64,000 nucleotides of DNA, from NCBI RefSeq assembly GCF_008370045.1, contig NZ_VOBN01000003.1:1-64000 (forward strand). The letters are read 5' to 3'. Position numbers and translations under genes: made by a program. The notes under the pieces are model-generated. The model did no database searches. It was given only the letters and a program-made list of their open reading frames with translations, and was not told the origin of the DNA. Below, piece after piece: positions 7,961-16,243 of the stretch. Origin of the DNA: Pseudomonas sp. ANT_J12. GTDB lineage: Bacteria > Pseudomonadota > Gammaproteobacteria > Pseudomonadales > Pseudomonadaceae. Each line of letters starts with the position of its first letter. Positions within the stretch are counted from its first letter, which is position 1.

Positions 7961-10900
7961 TCAAATCTCAGGGGTGCCGGCCAGCTCCGGCACGGCCGCC
8001 ACCAGGGACAATCCCGGGCTGTGCACCAGAGCCTCGGCGGTCAGGCGACGGATCAGCGCGGTACGCTCATTACTGAAGTTACTGACGATGGCGTCCATGC
8101 TTTGGTTGAACTCGACACGGGTGTAGTGCAATCGACTGTCCAAATGCTGGAACGCCAGCGAAGCGCGAATAACCGTGTCGTCGAACTCGGCCCGATGAGC
8201 CATTTCCAGGTACTCGACCCAGAAATCCTGCTCCGCCATCCAGCCCAGCAACTGTGGGGTGTGCTCCAGTTTCACCACTTCGGCGTACACCCAGTCGAGG
8301 GTTTGCGGAATCACCTCCACCCCCAGGCTGAAGTTCACCCCTTGCGGCTGCCCCGGCAGACTCAAGCGCTCGGCCAGCCCCACCCGGAAGGCCAGGCTGA
8401 CCTCCATGGCTTGTTCGAAGGTCACCGGCTCGGTACGGTTGCGCGCAATGATATTGCTCAGGGCCAGGCGCTCGACCTCCTGCAAGCGGAACAAACCGCG
8501 GACCAGTTGCGTCATCTCAATCTCCTGGGTGGGCCCGTAGAGCCTGGCGACCTCTAACGCGCGGTAACACAGCACACGAGTGTGCAGGTTGCTGAACAAC
8601 AGGGAATAACCATCGGCACTGACCCGCCCGATATTGGCCAGGCGGAACAGCGTCCGGCGCAGCGCGCTGTCTTCCGCGGCCGCCTCCACCACCTCCCACA
8701 CCCGCTGGCTCAATGAGCCGTAGACCATGCGGAAATCAGCGGTGTAGCGCAATCGGGCCAGCAACAGGAAAAACGGCTGGGAGTCCGGGTAAGCGTAAAC
8801 CGCACTCCACAACGCTTGCTTGAGCACCCTGTCGACTTCCGTCGCCCCGGTCAGCCAGGTCGAACTCATGGAGACGTCCATGAGGATGTGTTGCAGTTGC
8901 TCCAGATGCCCCTGGGCGATGAGTCCCAGGCTGATGTCAGTGATCTGTTGAAATTCGGTCAGCCGCTTCACCGTATCGGGCGTCAACGGATTGCCGGCGA
9001 TATCGGTGCCCATATTCAAGGTGCCCGGTGCAGAGTAGACGTCCTCCGGGATCACGCTGATGCGGTTATCGCGCAGGTCCAAGCCCCGCAGTTTCGGCAG
9101 GCCGCTGGCGCCCTTGGGCCATTGACTGATGCCGGTGCCGCGCAGCTCCAGGCGTTCCAGCAGTTGCATGCGCGAGACATCGGGCGCGCGGGTCAACGTA
9201 GGGTTGGCGCACAGGTTCAAATGCTTGAGGCGCGTCAGGCTGGCCAGTTCGGTGACCGAGGCTTCGGTCAGCTGGATGCGGTTTTCACTCAGGTTCAGGA
9301 TTTCCAGGTGCGCCATGCCGCCAATGGCCTGCTGCAGCCGGGTCAGGCCGTTACCGACCATGGACAGGCGTCGCACGGATTTGAAGTTATGCAGGAAGCT
9401 GTTCAACCCGGCGCTGGCGCCCACGCGATCCATCACCAGCGTGCCCACATGGCTGAAATCACCGGTGATCAGCGGCAGCTCGCCGATTTGCAGGGGTGGC
9501 AACGACAATTCATAGAGCCGGCCGTCCAGGGTCAGCATGCTGGGGGTTTCCCGACGCCAGCAGCGAATGATTTCTTCCGCCGCCCGGGTCTTGGCCAGGG
9601 TCGTGACTTTCAACCTTGGACCGTCGGCGCCCTGGTACCAGGTGTCGCGACTGATCCAGTTCTGCAGGACCTGTCGGATGGAGGCGAACTCCAGCCTCAG
9701 GCCTTCGAGTTTTCTCAAGGCCAGCACGTTGATCGGGTCCAGGCCGGCGAGGAACAGATCAATCTGCTCGAGGGAATGGGTGGGATACAGCTCCTGCGCA
9801 CGACGGACCAGCGCGGCGGGTCGACTCATCGGTGCCGAGGGTTGCGACGGCATGCTGCTCGACGCGGTGCTCTGCAAGGTATCGGCCAGGCGCATCGGCG
9901 AGCGGTAGCCCAAACGCATGGCCTCAATGCCCAGGACATGCGCCGCGCCCCCTCGACGTGCCAGCGCTTGTTCGGTGATCTTGTGCCGCAGCGCCACGCC
10001 ACGGTCCGCCGTCTGCACGCCCAACGCCGTGCGGCGCGTCATCGACATCCCCTCCCAGAGCGCCTGGAAATAATGCTCGCGGGTTCGCCCCGGCAGGTAG
10101 CCGAGCAAATTCGACTCCCCGTCCCGGACCTCATAACGGTCAGCGTGGGCATTCATCCGTATCTGTTGCACGGCGGTGTCCACGCCGAGGGTGGCCATGT
10201 CTTCGGTGTAGAACGACCACTCCAGCACTTGCAGGTAAATATCCGCATCCCAGCCTGGCAGGTGCTTGAGCGCGTCAAACACCAGCCGATCAGTGTCGAT
10301 GCCCCCCACGGCATCCAGATACAACCCCTCATACGCGCGGTTGACACGCACCACGTCCCGGAAACGCCGGGCCTCTTCCGCCAGGCGCAGCGGGACCTTG
10401 TCGGCGTCAAGTTGATTCAATTCACTGGTATCGGCATAGCGCACCAGTTCATCCAGCACGCTGAGTGGCAGATCGGGATAGCGCTTGCGCAAGGGCATGA
10501 CCCGCGCATCCGGCGCCGGCACGCCCCGTTGGTAGACCCAGTCAAACAGCGACGCACGCCGCAGATCCGCCTGCTCGGCCAGTTTGCCAAGCAGTGCCGC
10601 GACTTGGTCACTGGCCACGGTCGAGGCCGAACCCAGCAGGCGCTCCCGCTCGGCAGCGCTCAGGCCCGACAACAGCTCTGGATAGAATTGCCCCGCGCGC
10701 ACTTTGTCCAGGCTCAGTTTGAGCGGCTTGAGCACGCCGTCGGCATCGGCGGATGCATAACGATTGACCGTCTGTCCCAGGTCGTCGAGAACATGGATCT
10801 CGGTCTGCGCCGGCCAGTTCCTGAGGCGGGTCAGTAGCTGCAATTGCAGTTGCGGGTCTGCCTTGGCGCCCAATGACGCGTCGTTCAATTGCTCGATGAA

Positions 10901-12868
10901 CTGGATCACCACCTGGTCCGCCGCAAAGCGTCGAACGGTGTCGATCAACAAGGCCGGAGGTGGTGTGCGATCAATCAGCACCCGGCTCAACACCCGGTTT
11001 TCGATGGCGCAGACCGACAGGATTTGCAACGCCCTGGCGTCGGGAATGTCCTGCTCCGAATACCCCAGGCGGCGGAACAGGGTTAACCGATCCCACTGCG
11101 CGGGCAGCTCGGAATCATGTCGCCAGGCCCCTGCGTCATTGGTCTCCAGTCGAGGGGAGTAGCGTTCGCTCACCCCCGTCCCTTCGATTTTCCACAGCCC
11201 CGAATCCGCCTCGGGACGGACGGCATAAAGGTCCTCGCCCAATGCCAGGTAAGCCTTGTCTTCGAACCAGCGCAGGCCTCGTTCATCGGGCTTGAGCCAG
11301 GCTGGCAGCTGCATGTTGAGCCGATACGGGGCCAGGTCCGGTTTCCACAGGCGCATCTGGCCTTTGGGGGTTTTCACCTGCCACAGGTTTTCGACAAACT
11401 CGGCACTGCGGACCTTCTTGAACGTCATCCGGGTCGCCCCGGCGCCAGTGGAAAACGCCGCCATCACCACCAGGTTTTCCACGGTGTCGAAGAAGTAGTC
11501 GCTGGCCTGCTCCTGCTCCCCCGCCGCCCAGCTTTCCAGGCCGTGGTACACGCCGTTCAGCAACTCAAGCGCGGAAACCGCCATCAATACCTCGCCCAAC
11601 ACCGGGATAAACAAGGCGCCAAACATCACGATATCCAGGCCAATGGTCTTGTAGGTGTCCAGCCGCGCGAGGCGGGTTTTCTCGTCTTCATCGTCGGTGG
11701 GCACCACCAGCAATCGCGCATCGGCCATCACATGCTCGGCGCGCTGGCGGTAGAGGTCGGCAAACAGGTCTGCGGAGCCGGCAAGGGTGGTGACCGGCAC
11801 GGACTCGCGCTGGTAAGGTCGCATCCATTGGCTGGCGGGTCGCAGCGTTCGACTCGACAGTGCCGCTTGCAGGCCGGCCCGGTCGCCCAGCGCGACGAAC
11901 CGCAGCAGGAAGGGTTCGAACGTCTGTTTTTTGAGGCGCTCGCCGAGTTCGACCTCCAGCGCCCGGACATTCGGGTACTCCTTGAGCGGTTGCTCGGTAT
12001 CACCGGGCATAAACAGCACGCATGGATTGTCGATATACGTGCCATCCCCCACCGCAACGATCAACATCACGCCCTGAAGCTTGTAGCCGAGCAATTCCAG
12101 GCCCTTATAGGCAATGGAATAGTCGTCAAGCTTGATCGACGGTTGGTTAGTCACCACCTCGCCGAGCACCTTGAACATCTTGGCACTGATGTGTTTTTTC
12201 ATCAGGGCAATGTGCCGGTCCACATCGAAGCAGCGCCGGGAATGCGCCATGCACGCGGTACGCACAGGGCCGGTTGCAACCGTGGGTTCAAATACACGGT
12301 TGAGGTGCGCCTGGTATTGCTTGCCCAGGTCCAGGTTACGACACAGTTGAGCGAACTCATGGGGCTCGATCCCCAGTACTTTATTGGCGGTACCGTTAAT
12401 ACGTTCCGGCTGATAGATCAGTGACTTCACATTGTAATTATCGTCCAGGGTTTCACTGACCTCGAAGTTCTCGCACGCAGCCGTCAACAAGTCCCGATCG
12501 ATGGGCAAAATCAGTTTCTTGCGCAGCCCGAAGAAACTGGTAGTTGAACGAATATGCTGAAACACCACGCCCCTGATATCCACGGCCTCACCGATTTTAT
12601 CGGCCATGGCCTTGGCCAGTAACGGCGTGCAGAACTGTTGCGGATTCTTCAGGACGGCCATCGCCTTGACGGCGTTGGCCCGGGAACGCTGGCTGGCAAC
12701 GATGCTGGCATGCAGCCCCGTGCGCGCCTCGCTGCTGGCCTGAGCCAGCCAGACAGGAATGGGACTGCCTTTGAACAGTTCGTAAAAGACACCTTGTTGT
12801 TCAGGTGTCATTTCTATTGGAGCGTGAGTCGTTGTGGTGGACGACGATGATGTTAAATCCGAAGACAT
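7961..12868 (-). CDS. NEL-type E3 ligase-like effector with dermonecrotic toxin domain and LRRs
   Basis: At 1635 residues this is the larger of two tandem paralogues. The N-terminal ~650 residues resemble the DUF6543 dermonecrotic-toxin domain and include a hydrophobic stretch near 435-470 (IVMFGALFIPVLGEVLMAVSA, split here only for reading). Leucine-rich repeats occupy about 1135-1310 and a full-length NEL domain about 1336-1620. In IpaH/SspH enzymes the catalytic cysteine lies in a C-x-D motif; the matching position here reads S1417-A-D followed by GYSLLFSNLHTRVL. The family is predicted to be injected into eukaryotic hosts, but no secretion genes lie in this window. AT-rich DNA lies upstream. 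The start is weakly supported; an alternative ATG lies at 12811. Confidence 0.85.
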   Translation of the reverse strand: MSSDLTSSSSTTTTHAPIEMTPEQQGVFYELFKGSPIPVWLAQASSEARTGLHASIVASQRSRANAVKAMAVLKNPQQFCTPLLAKAMADKIGEAVDIRGVVFQHIRSTTSFFGLRKKLILPIDRDLLTAACENFEVSETLDDNYNVKSLIYQPERINGTANKVLGIEPHEFAQLCRNLDLGKQYQAHLNRVFEPTVATGPVRTACMAHSRRCFDVDRHIALMKKHISAKMFKVLGEVVTNQPSIKLDDYSIAYKGLELLGYKLQGVMLIVAVGDGTYIDNPCVLFMPGDTEQPLKEYPNVRALEVELGERLKKQTFEPFLLRFVALGDRAGLQAALSSRTLRPASQWMRPYQRESVPVTTLAGSADLFADLYRQRAEHVMADARLLVVPTDDEDEKTRLARLDTYKTIGLDIVMFGALFIPVLGEVLMAVSALELLNGVYHGLESWAAGEQEQASDYFFDTVENLVVMAAFSTGAGATRMTFKKVRSAEFVENLWQVKTPKGQMRLWKPDLAPYRLNMQLPAWLKPDERGLRWFEDKAYLALGEDLYAVRPEADSGLWKIEGTGVSERYSPRLETNDAGAWRHDSELPAQWDRLTLFRRLGYSEQDIPDARALQILSVCAIENRVLSRVLIDRTPPPALLIDTVRRFAADQVVIQFIEQLNDASLGAKADPQLQLQLLTRLRNWPAQTEIHVLDDLGQTVNRYASADADGVLKPLKLSLDKVRAGQFYPELLSGLSAAERERLLGSASTVASDQVAALLGKLAEQADLRRASLFDWVYQRGVPAPDARVMPLRKRYPDLPLSVLDELVRYADTSELNQLDADKVPLRLAEEARRFRDVVRVNRAYEGLYLDAVGGIDTDRLVFDALKHLPGWDADIYLQVLEWSFYTEDMATLGVDTAVQQIRMNAHADRYEVRDGESNLLGYLPGRTREHYFQALWEGMSMTRRTALGVQTADRGVALRHKITEQALARRGGAAHVLGIEAMRLGYRSPMRLADTLQSTASSSMPSQPSAPMSRPAALVRRAQELYPTHSLEQIDLFLAGLDPINVLALRKLEGLRLEFASIRQVLQNWISRDTWYQGADGPRLKVTTLAKTRAAEEIIRCWRRETPSMLTLDGRLYELSLPPLQIGELPLITGDFSHVGTLVMDRVGASAGLNSFLHNFKSVRRLSMVGNGLTRLQQAIGGMAHLEILNLSENRIQLTEASVTELASLTRLKHLNLCANPTLTRAPDVSRMQLLERLELRGTGISQWPKGASGLPKLRGLDLRDNRISVIPEDVYSAPGTLNMGTDIAGNPLTPDTVKRLTEFQQITDISLGLIAQGHLEQLQHILMDVSMSSTWLTGATEVDRVLKQALWSAVYAYPDSQPFFLLLARLRYTADFRMVYGSLSQRVWEVVEAAAEDSALRRTLFRLANIGRVSADGYSLLFSNLHTRVLCYRALEVARLYGPTQEIEMTQLVRGLFRLQEVERLALSNIIARNRTEPVTFEQAMEVSLAFRVGLAERLSLPGQPQGVNFSLGVEVIPQTLDWVYAEVVKLEHTPQLLGWMAEQDFWVEYLEMAHRAEFDDTVIRASLAFQHLDSRLHYTRVEFNQSMDAIVSNFSNERTALIRRLTAEALVHSPGLSLVAAVPELAGTPEI

Positions 12869-13041
12869 GAACTTATTACTCTTTTGACGATAAGAGCATT
12901 CAGTCTAAAGACGTCACTTTCAATTAATAGCTTCAATATCCGATCAGAACTAACACCAACGAATCAACAATATGAACGCAAACAATATCTATATACCGCC
13001 CTGCACTTTTTTGATTATGCAGTGACTGAAAAAACGGCAAT
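12869..13041 (-). promoter_or_regulatory. AT-rich promoter region of the effector operon
   Basis: The 5' flank of the effector pair is markedly more AT-rich than the rest of the window. It should hold the promoter, but I could not settle a -35/-10 pair and found no GGAACC...CCAC hrp box. The base composition would fit acquired DNA or a silenced, H-NS/MvaT-bound promoter; that is inference. Confidence 0.35.
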
Positions 13042-13074
13042 AAAAAACCCGATCACACAAGATGACCGGGTTTT
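13042..13074 (-). terminator. Rho-independent terminator of sohB
   Basis: Arms 13045-13055 and 13063-13073 pair over 11 bp with one G-U type mismatch, and on the minus strand the stem is followed by six T (complement of 13042-13047). It lies about 10 bp after the sohB stop. Confidence 0.8.
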
Positions 13075-13084
13075 CGACAAGGCG

Positions 13085-14107
13085 TTACCAGAAGCGCTGT
13101 TGGGTCAAACGACTCCACCAACTCAACAACACGCGGTCCACCGAACCGCTGGCCGCCATGCCGATACGCTCTTGCAGGCTTTTGCGTTCGGCGTAGTGCA
13201 GGTGATACAGATCGGCACTCTTGGCGCGCTCGGACAGGTATTCGTCGCTGGTCTTGAGTTCGTCCACCAGTTGCTTGTCCAGCGCAGCGATACCGAGCCA
13301 GATTTCACCGGTGGCCACTTCATCAATGGCCAGCTGCGGGCGATAGCGGGCGACAAAGTTCTTGAACAGCTCGTGGGTGATATCCAGGTCTTCCTGGAAC
13401 TTCTCCCGGCCCTTCTCGGTGTTTTCGCCAAACACGGTGAGGGTGCGCTTGTATTCGCCGGCGGTCAGCACTTCAAAGTCGATGTCGTGCTTCTTCAGCA
13501 GGCGATTGACGTTGGGCAACTGCGCGACCACGCCGATGGAGCCGAGGATGGCGAACGGCGCGCTGATAATTTTCTCGCCAATGCACGCCATCATGTAGCC
13601 ACCACTGGCAGCGACCTTGTCGATGCACACGGTCAGCGGCACGCCGGCCTGGCGGATCCGCGCCAGTTGCGACGAGGCCAGGCCATAGCTGTGGACCATG
13701 CCGCCGCCGCTTTCCAGGCGCAGCACCACTTCGTCTTTCGGCGTGGCCAGGGTCAGCAGCGCGGTGATCTCATGGCGCAGGCTCTCAGTGGCCGAGGCCT
13801 TGATGTCGCCGTCAAAATCCAGCACGAAGACCCGGCCCTTGGCTTCGGGTTTCTTCTTCTGTTTTTTCTCGGTTTTGCTCTGGGATTTGCGCAAGGCCTT
13901 GAGCTGATCCTTGTCGAGCAGGCTTTGCTCCAGGCGTTCACGCAGGCCTTTGTAGAAATCATTGAGTTTGCTGACCTGCAACTGACCGGCCGACTTGCGC
14001 CGACCTTTGCTGCGCAATGCCGCGAAACTGGCCAGGACCACCAGAATGGCGATCACCAGGGTCACGGTCTTGGCCAGGAAACTGGCGTACTCGGCAAAAA
14101 ACTCCAC
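13085..14107 (-). CDS. sohB: Inner-membrane S49 serine protease SohB
   Basis: The 340-residue protein has one N-terminal membrane helix (about 12-31), a charged lysine-rich linker (about 70-92) and an S49/ClpP-like protease domain. S168 in KVAASGGYMMAC and K220 in LTAGEYKRTLT fit the Ser-Lys dyad of SppA/SohB enzymes. It is expected to degrade membrane-associated or signal peptides on the periplasmic face. I chose a GTG start at 14107, since AAGGAG lies 6 bases upstream and the resulting EFFAEYASFLAKTVTL matches the usual SohB N-terminus; longer in-frame versions add 29 non-homologous residues. It is divergent from the histidine phosphatase gene. Confidence 0.93.
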   Translation of the reverse strand: MEFFAEYASFLAKTVTLVIAILVVLASFAALRSKGRRKSAGQLQVSKLNDFYKGLRERLEQSLLDKDQLKALRKSQSKTEKKQKKKPEAKGRVFVLDFDGDIKASATESLRHEITALLTLATPKDEVVLRLESGGGMVHSYGLASSQLARIRQAGVPLTVCIDKVAASGGYMMACIGEKIISAPFAILGSIGVVAQLPNVNRLLKKHDIDFEVLTAGEYKRTLTVFGENTEKGREKFQEDLDITHELFKNFVARYRPQLAIDEVATGEIWLGIAALDKQLVDELKTSDEYLSERAKSADLYHLHYAERKSLQERIGMAASGSVDRVLLSWWSRLTQQRFW

Positions 14108-14313
14108 ACAGGACTCCTTCAATACAATGCGCCGCTCAAAAACGCGCGCGGAATGCCGCCAGCATACCCATGCCCCGGCTTTGGGGCCAGCCATGAAACC
14201 TTTGGCAACAGGCCTGTAACGGGCATTTCAAACAAGCGTATGTTTTTTCATTGACAGCCCGCGGCCATCCTCATAACCTCGCCGAACCTTCAACGTACCG
14301 GGATGACGCGGAC

Positions 14314-15024
14314 GTGGGCAGCATCTACTTGATTCGACATGGCCAGGCCTCCTTTGGTGCAGACGACTATGACGTCCTCTCGCCGACCGGTGTGCGCCAG
14401 GCAGAAATCCTCGGCCAGCACCTCGCTGAGCTGGGTATCAGCTTCGATCGCTGCCTCGCCGGGGATTTGCGTCGCCAGCAACACACCGCCACCACCGCGC
14501 TGGAGCAATTCGCCGTCGTGGGCCTGCCGGTGCCAACCCTGGAAACCGATTCCGCCTTCAACGAATTCGACGCCGACGCGGTGATCCGCGCCCTGCTCCC
14601 GGCCATGCTCAAAGACGAACCGCAAGCGCTGGACGTGCTGCGCAATGCCGCGCAAAACCGTGCCGAGTTCCAGCGCATCTTCGCCCTGATCATCGAGCGC
14701 TGGCTGGCCGGCACCTACGACACGCCGGGGCTGGAAAGCTGGCTGGGGTTTGTCGAACGGGTCCAGGCCGGGCTGAACCGCATCCTTGAACTGGCGGATA
14801 ACACGCAGAAAATCGCCGTGTTCACCTCCGGTGGCACCATTACCGCCCTGCTCCACCTCATTACCCAAATGCCTGCTCGCCAGGCGTTTGAACTCAACTG
14901 GCAAATCGTCAACACCTCGCTCAACCAACTGAAGTTTCGTGGTCGCGAGGTGGCCCTGGCTTCCTTCAACAGTCATGCGCATCTGCAACTGCTGAAGGCC
15001 CCGGAACTCATCACGTTTCGCTGA
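14314..15024 (+). CDS. Histidine phosphatase family protein
   Basis: This 236-residue protein starts GSIYLIRHGQASFGADDYD, with the RHG motif (R8-H9-G10) that holds the catalytic histidine of the phosphoglycerate mutase/acid phosphatase superfamily. A later FTSGGTITALL segment supplies the usual second part of the fold. It probably removes phosphate from a small molecule; the substrate cannot be told. A GTG at 14314 was chosen because it puts the strand-1 motif at the N-terminus as in the family. It lies 63 bp upstream of the SCP2 gene and the two are probably co-transcribed. Confidence 0.85.
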   Translation: MGSIYLIRHGQASFGADDYDVLSPTGVRQAEILGQHLAELGISFDRCLAGDLRRQQHTATTALEQFAVVGLPVPTLETDSAFNEFDADAVIRALLPAMLKDEPQALDVLRNAAQNRAEFQRIFALIIERWLAGTYDTPGLESWLGFVERVQAGLNRILELADNTQKIAVFTSGGTITALLHLITQMPARQAFELNWQIVNTSLNQLKFRGREVALASFNSHAHLQLLKAPELITFR

Positions 15025-15087
15025 GTCCGGATTACTGTGACCCTGGCTGTATTACCCAGCTGTAATTCTCAACAAAAGGATCAAACC

Positions 15088-15402
15088 ATGACCTCCGTAG
15101 CTGATGCCGTACAAGCAATGAAAGCCAAGTTCAACCCAGCCGCCGCTGCCGGTCTGGACCTGGTCTTCGGTTTCCGCATCGACGAATCCAAGCACTTCTC
15201 TCTGATCGTCAAGGACAGCACCTGCGAACTGAAAGAAGGCGAAAACCCGGACGCCCAGGTCACGCTGGTGATGGACGCCGAGACCCTGGAAGGCATCGTC
15301 GACGGCTCGACCGACGGCATGCAGGCGTTCATGGGCGGCAAACTGCGCGCTGAAGGCGACATGATGCTGGCGATGAAACTGTCCGAACTGTTCCCGTCGT
15401 AA
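15088..15402 (+). CDS. SCP2 sterol-binding domain protein
   Basis: A single 104-residue SCP2-like domain: FGFRIDESKHFSLIVKDSTCELKEG forms the first half of the sheet and the MDAETLEGIVDGSTDGMQAFMGGKLRAEGDMMLAMKL end is characteristic (split by families as the lipid-tunnel helices). Such stand-alone SCP2 proteins probably bind hydrophobic ligands such as fatty acyl groups in the cytoplasm. AAAAGGA precedes the ATG. It follows the histidine phosphatase gene, which often sits beside acyl-CoA metabolism genes in Pseudomonas. Confidence 0.88.
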   Translation: MTSVADAVQAMKAKFNPAAAAGLDLVFGFRIDESKHFSLIVKDSTCELKEGENPDAQVTLVMDAETLEGIVDGSTDGMQAFMGGKLRAEGDMMLAMKLSELFPS

Positions 15403-15408
15403 GATGAC

Positions 15409-15429
15409 GGCTCCCCGCACCGGGGAGCC
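15409..15429 (+). terminator. Stem-loop after the SCP2 gene
   Basis: A perfect 9-bp GC-rich stem (15409-15417 with 15421-15429) with a 3-base loop begins 6 bp after the stop. The following sequence is poor in T, so it may be an attenuating or mRNA-protecting hairpin instead of a full terminator. Confidence 0.5.
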
Positions 15430-15444
15430 TCTCTGGCTGCACAC

Positions 15445-15469
15445 GAATCCCGCTTATATGGCGGGATTC
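15445..15469 (+). terminator. Second stem-loop between convergent genes
   Basis: GAATCCCGC at 15445-15453 pairs with GCGGGATTC at 15461-15469, followed by GTCGTTTC. With the preceding hairpin it probably ends the phosphatase-SCP2 transcript before the convergent minus-strand gene. Confidence 0.5.
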
Positions 15470-15482
15470 GTCGTTTCAGGGT

Positions 15483-16079
15483 TCAACGCGTACCGGCGTC
15501 GTCCATTTCTTCGAAGACTTTGGTGTGTTCTTCTTCCAACGCGTCGACGCTGTTGACCTCGGTCACTTCACCGTCAAACTTGAGCTCACCCTCATCGCCT
15601 TCGAGCCTGAGGGGAATGACAAACCGGCGATAGCTCACTTGCAGATACAGGTTATAAAGATCTGCCGGCTTATCCGGGGCCAGGAAAAAGCTGGATTCGT
15701 AACGCACGCGCCGGGTCAGCACCGGCCATGTATCCCAGACGAGTTGGGTATTCACTTCGGGCTGAACGTCTTGCAGCGCCTCAAGGGCTTCCTGTACCAG
15801 GAATACGTTGTCCTTGGCTTTGAAAACAAACGGCTCGCTGCGGGTCATGATGTACGGATTGATCTTGCCGTCGAGCTCCTGCGGTACGTACATGCCGCTT
15901 CGAAACCATTTCGTCGCATCGAACCTCGGCCCAATAGGGCCTGCATCGCGAGACGTCATCATCACCGTGTCGGGAATGGGGATGGTGCTGCCCTGGCCGG
16001 CATACAGATAAGTCCCGACCAGCCCGACCGCGATCAGCGCCGCCATCAAGATACCTTTCGGGTTACCGAGTTTAATCAT
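15483..16079 (-). CDS. Hypothetical membrane-anchored protein
   Basis: The 198-residue protein has one N-terminal hydrophobic segment (about 10-28) preceded by MIKLGNPKG, then a soluble domain rich in aromatic and acidic residues and ending in an acidic tail (VDALEEEHTKVFEEMDDAG). It looks like a periplasmic or signal-anchored protein. AAGGATG is well placed ahead of the ATG at 16079. I do not recognise the family. It is convergent with the SCP2 gene and divergent from the Tat amidohydrolase gene. Confidence 0.65.
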   Translation of the reverse strand: MIKLGNPKGILMAALIAVGLVGTYLYAGQGSTIPIPDTVMMTSRDAGPIGPRFDATKWFRSGMYVPQELDGKINPYIMTRSEPFVFKAKDNVFLVQEALEALQDVQPEVNTQLVWDTWPVLTRRVRYESSFFLAPDKPADLYNLYLQVSYRRFVIPLRLEGDEGELKFDGEVTEVNSVDALEEEHTKVFEEMDDAGTR

Positions 16080-16243
16080 CGTCTACATCCTTGTTTAGGC
16101 GGGCGGGGAATCTAACCGATTGGCCCCGGAGTTAAAACAGGCTGCCCATGGATTTGCGGTCTATATTCCTTCTGGCCGCATGCGTCAGACATCGGCTGTT
16201 CAATCCCGGCTTTTTGATGAAGAACTGAGCGCAGAACACTGCC

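Noticed and set aside
8816..10837. Long open frame antisense to the larger effector gene
   Set aside because: Same reason: it shadows LRR and toxin coding sequence, with no ribosome site or domain.
12869..13041. hrp box (HrpL promoter) for the effector operon
   Set aside because: I searched by eye for GGAACC-N15/16-CCAC on the minus strand and found no match.
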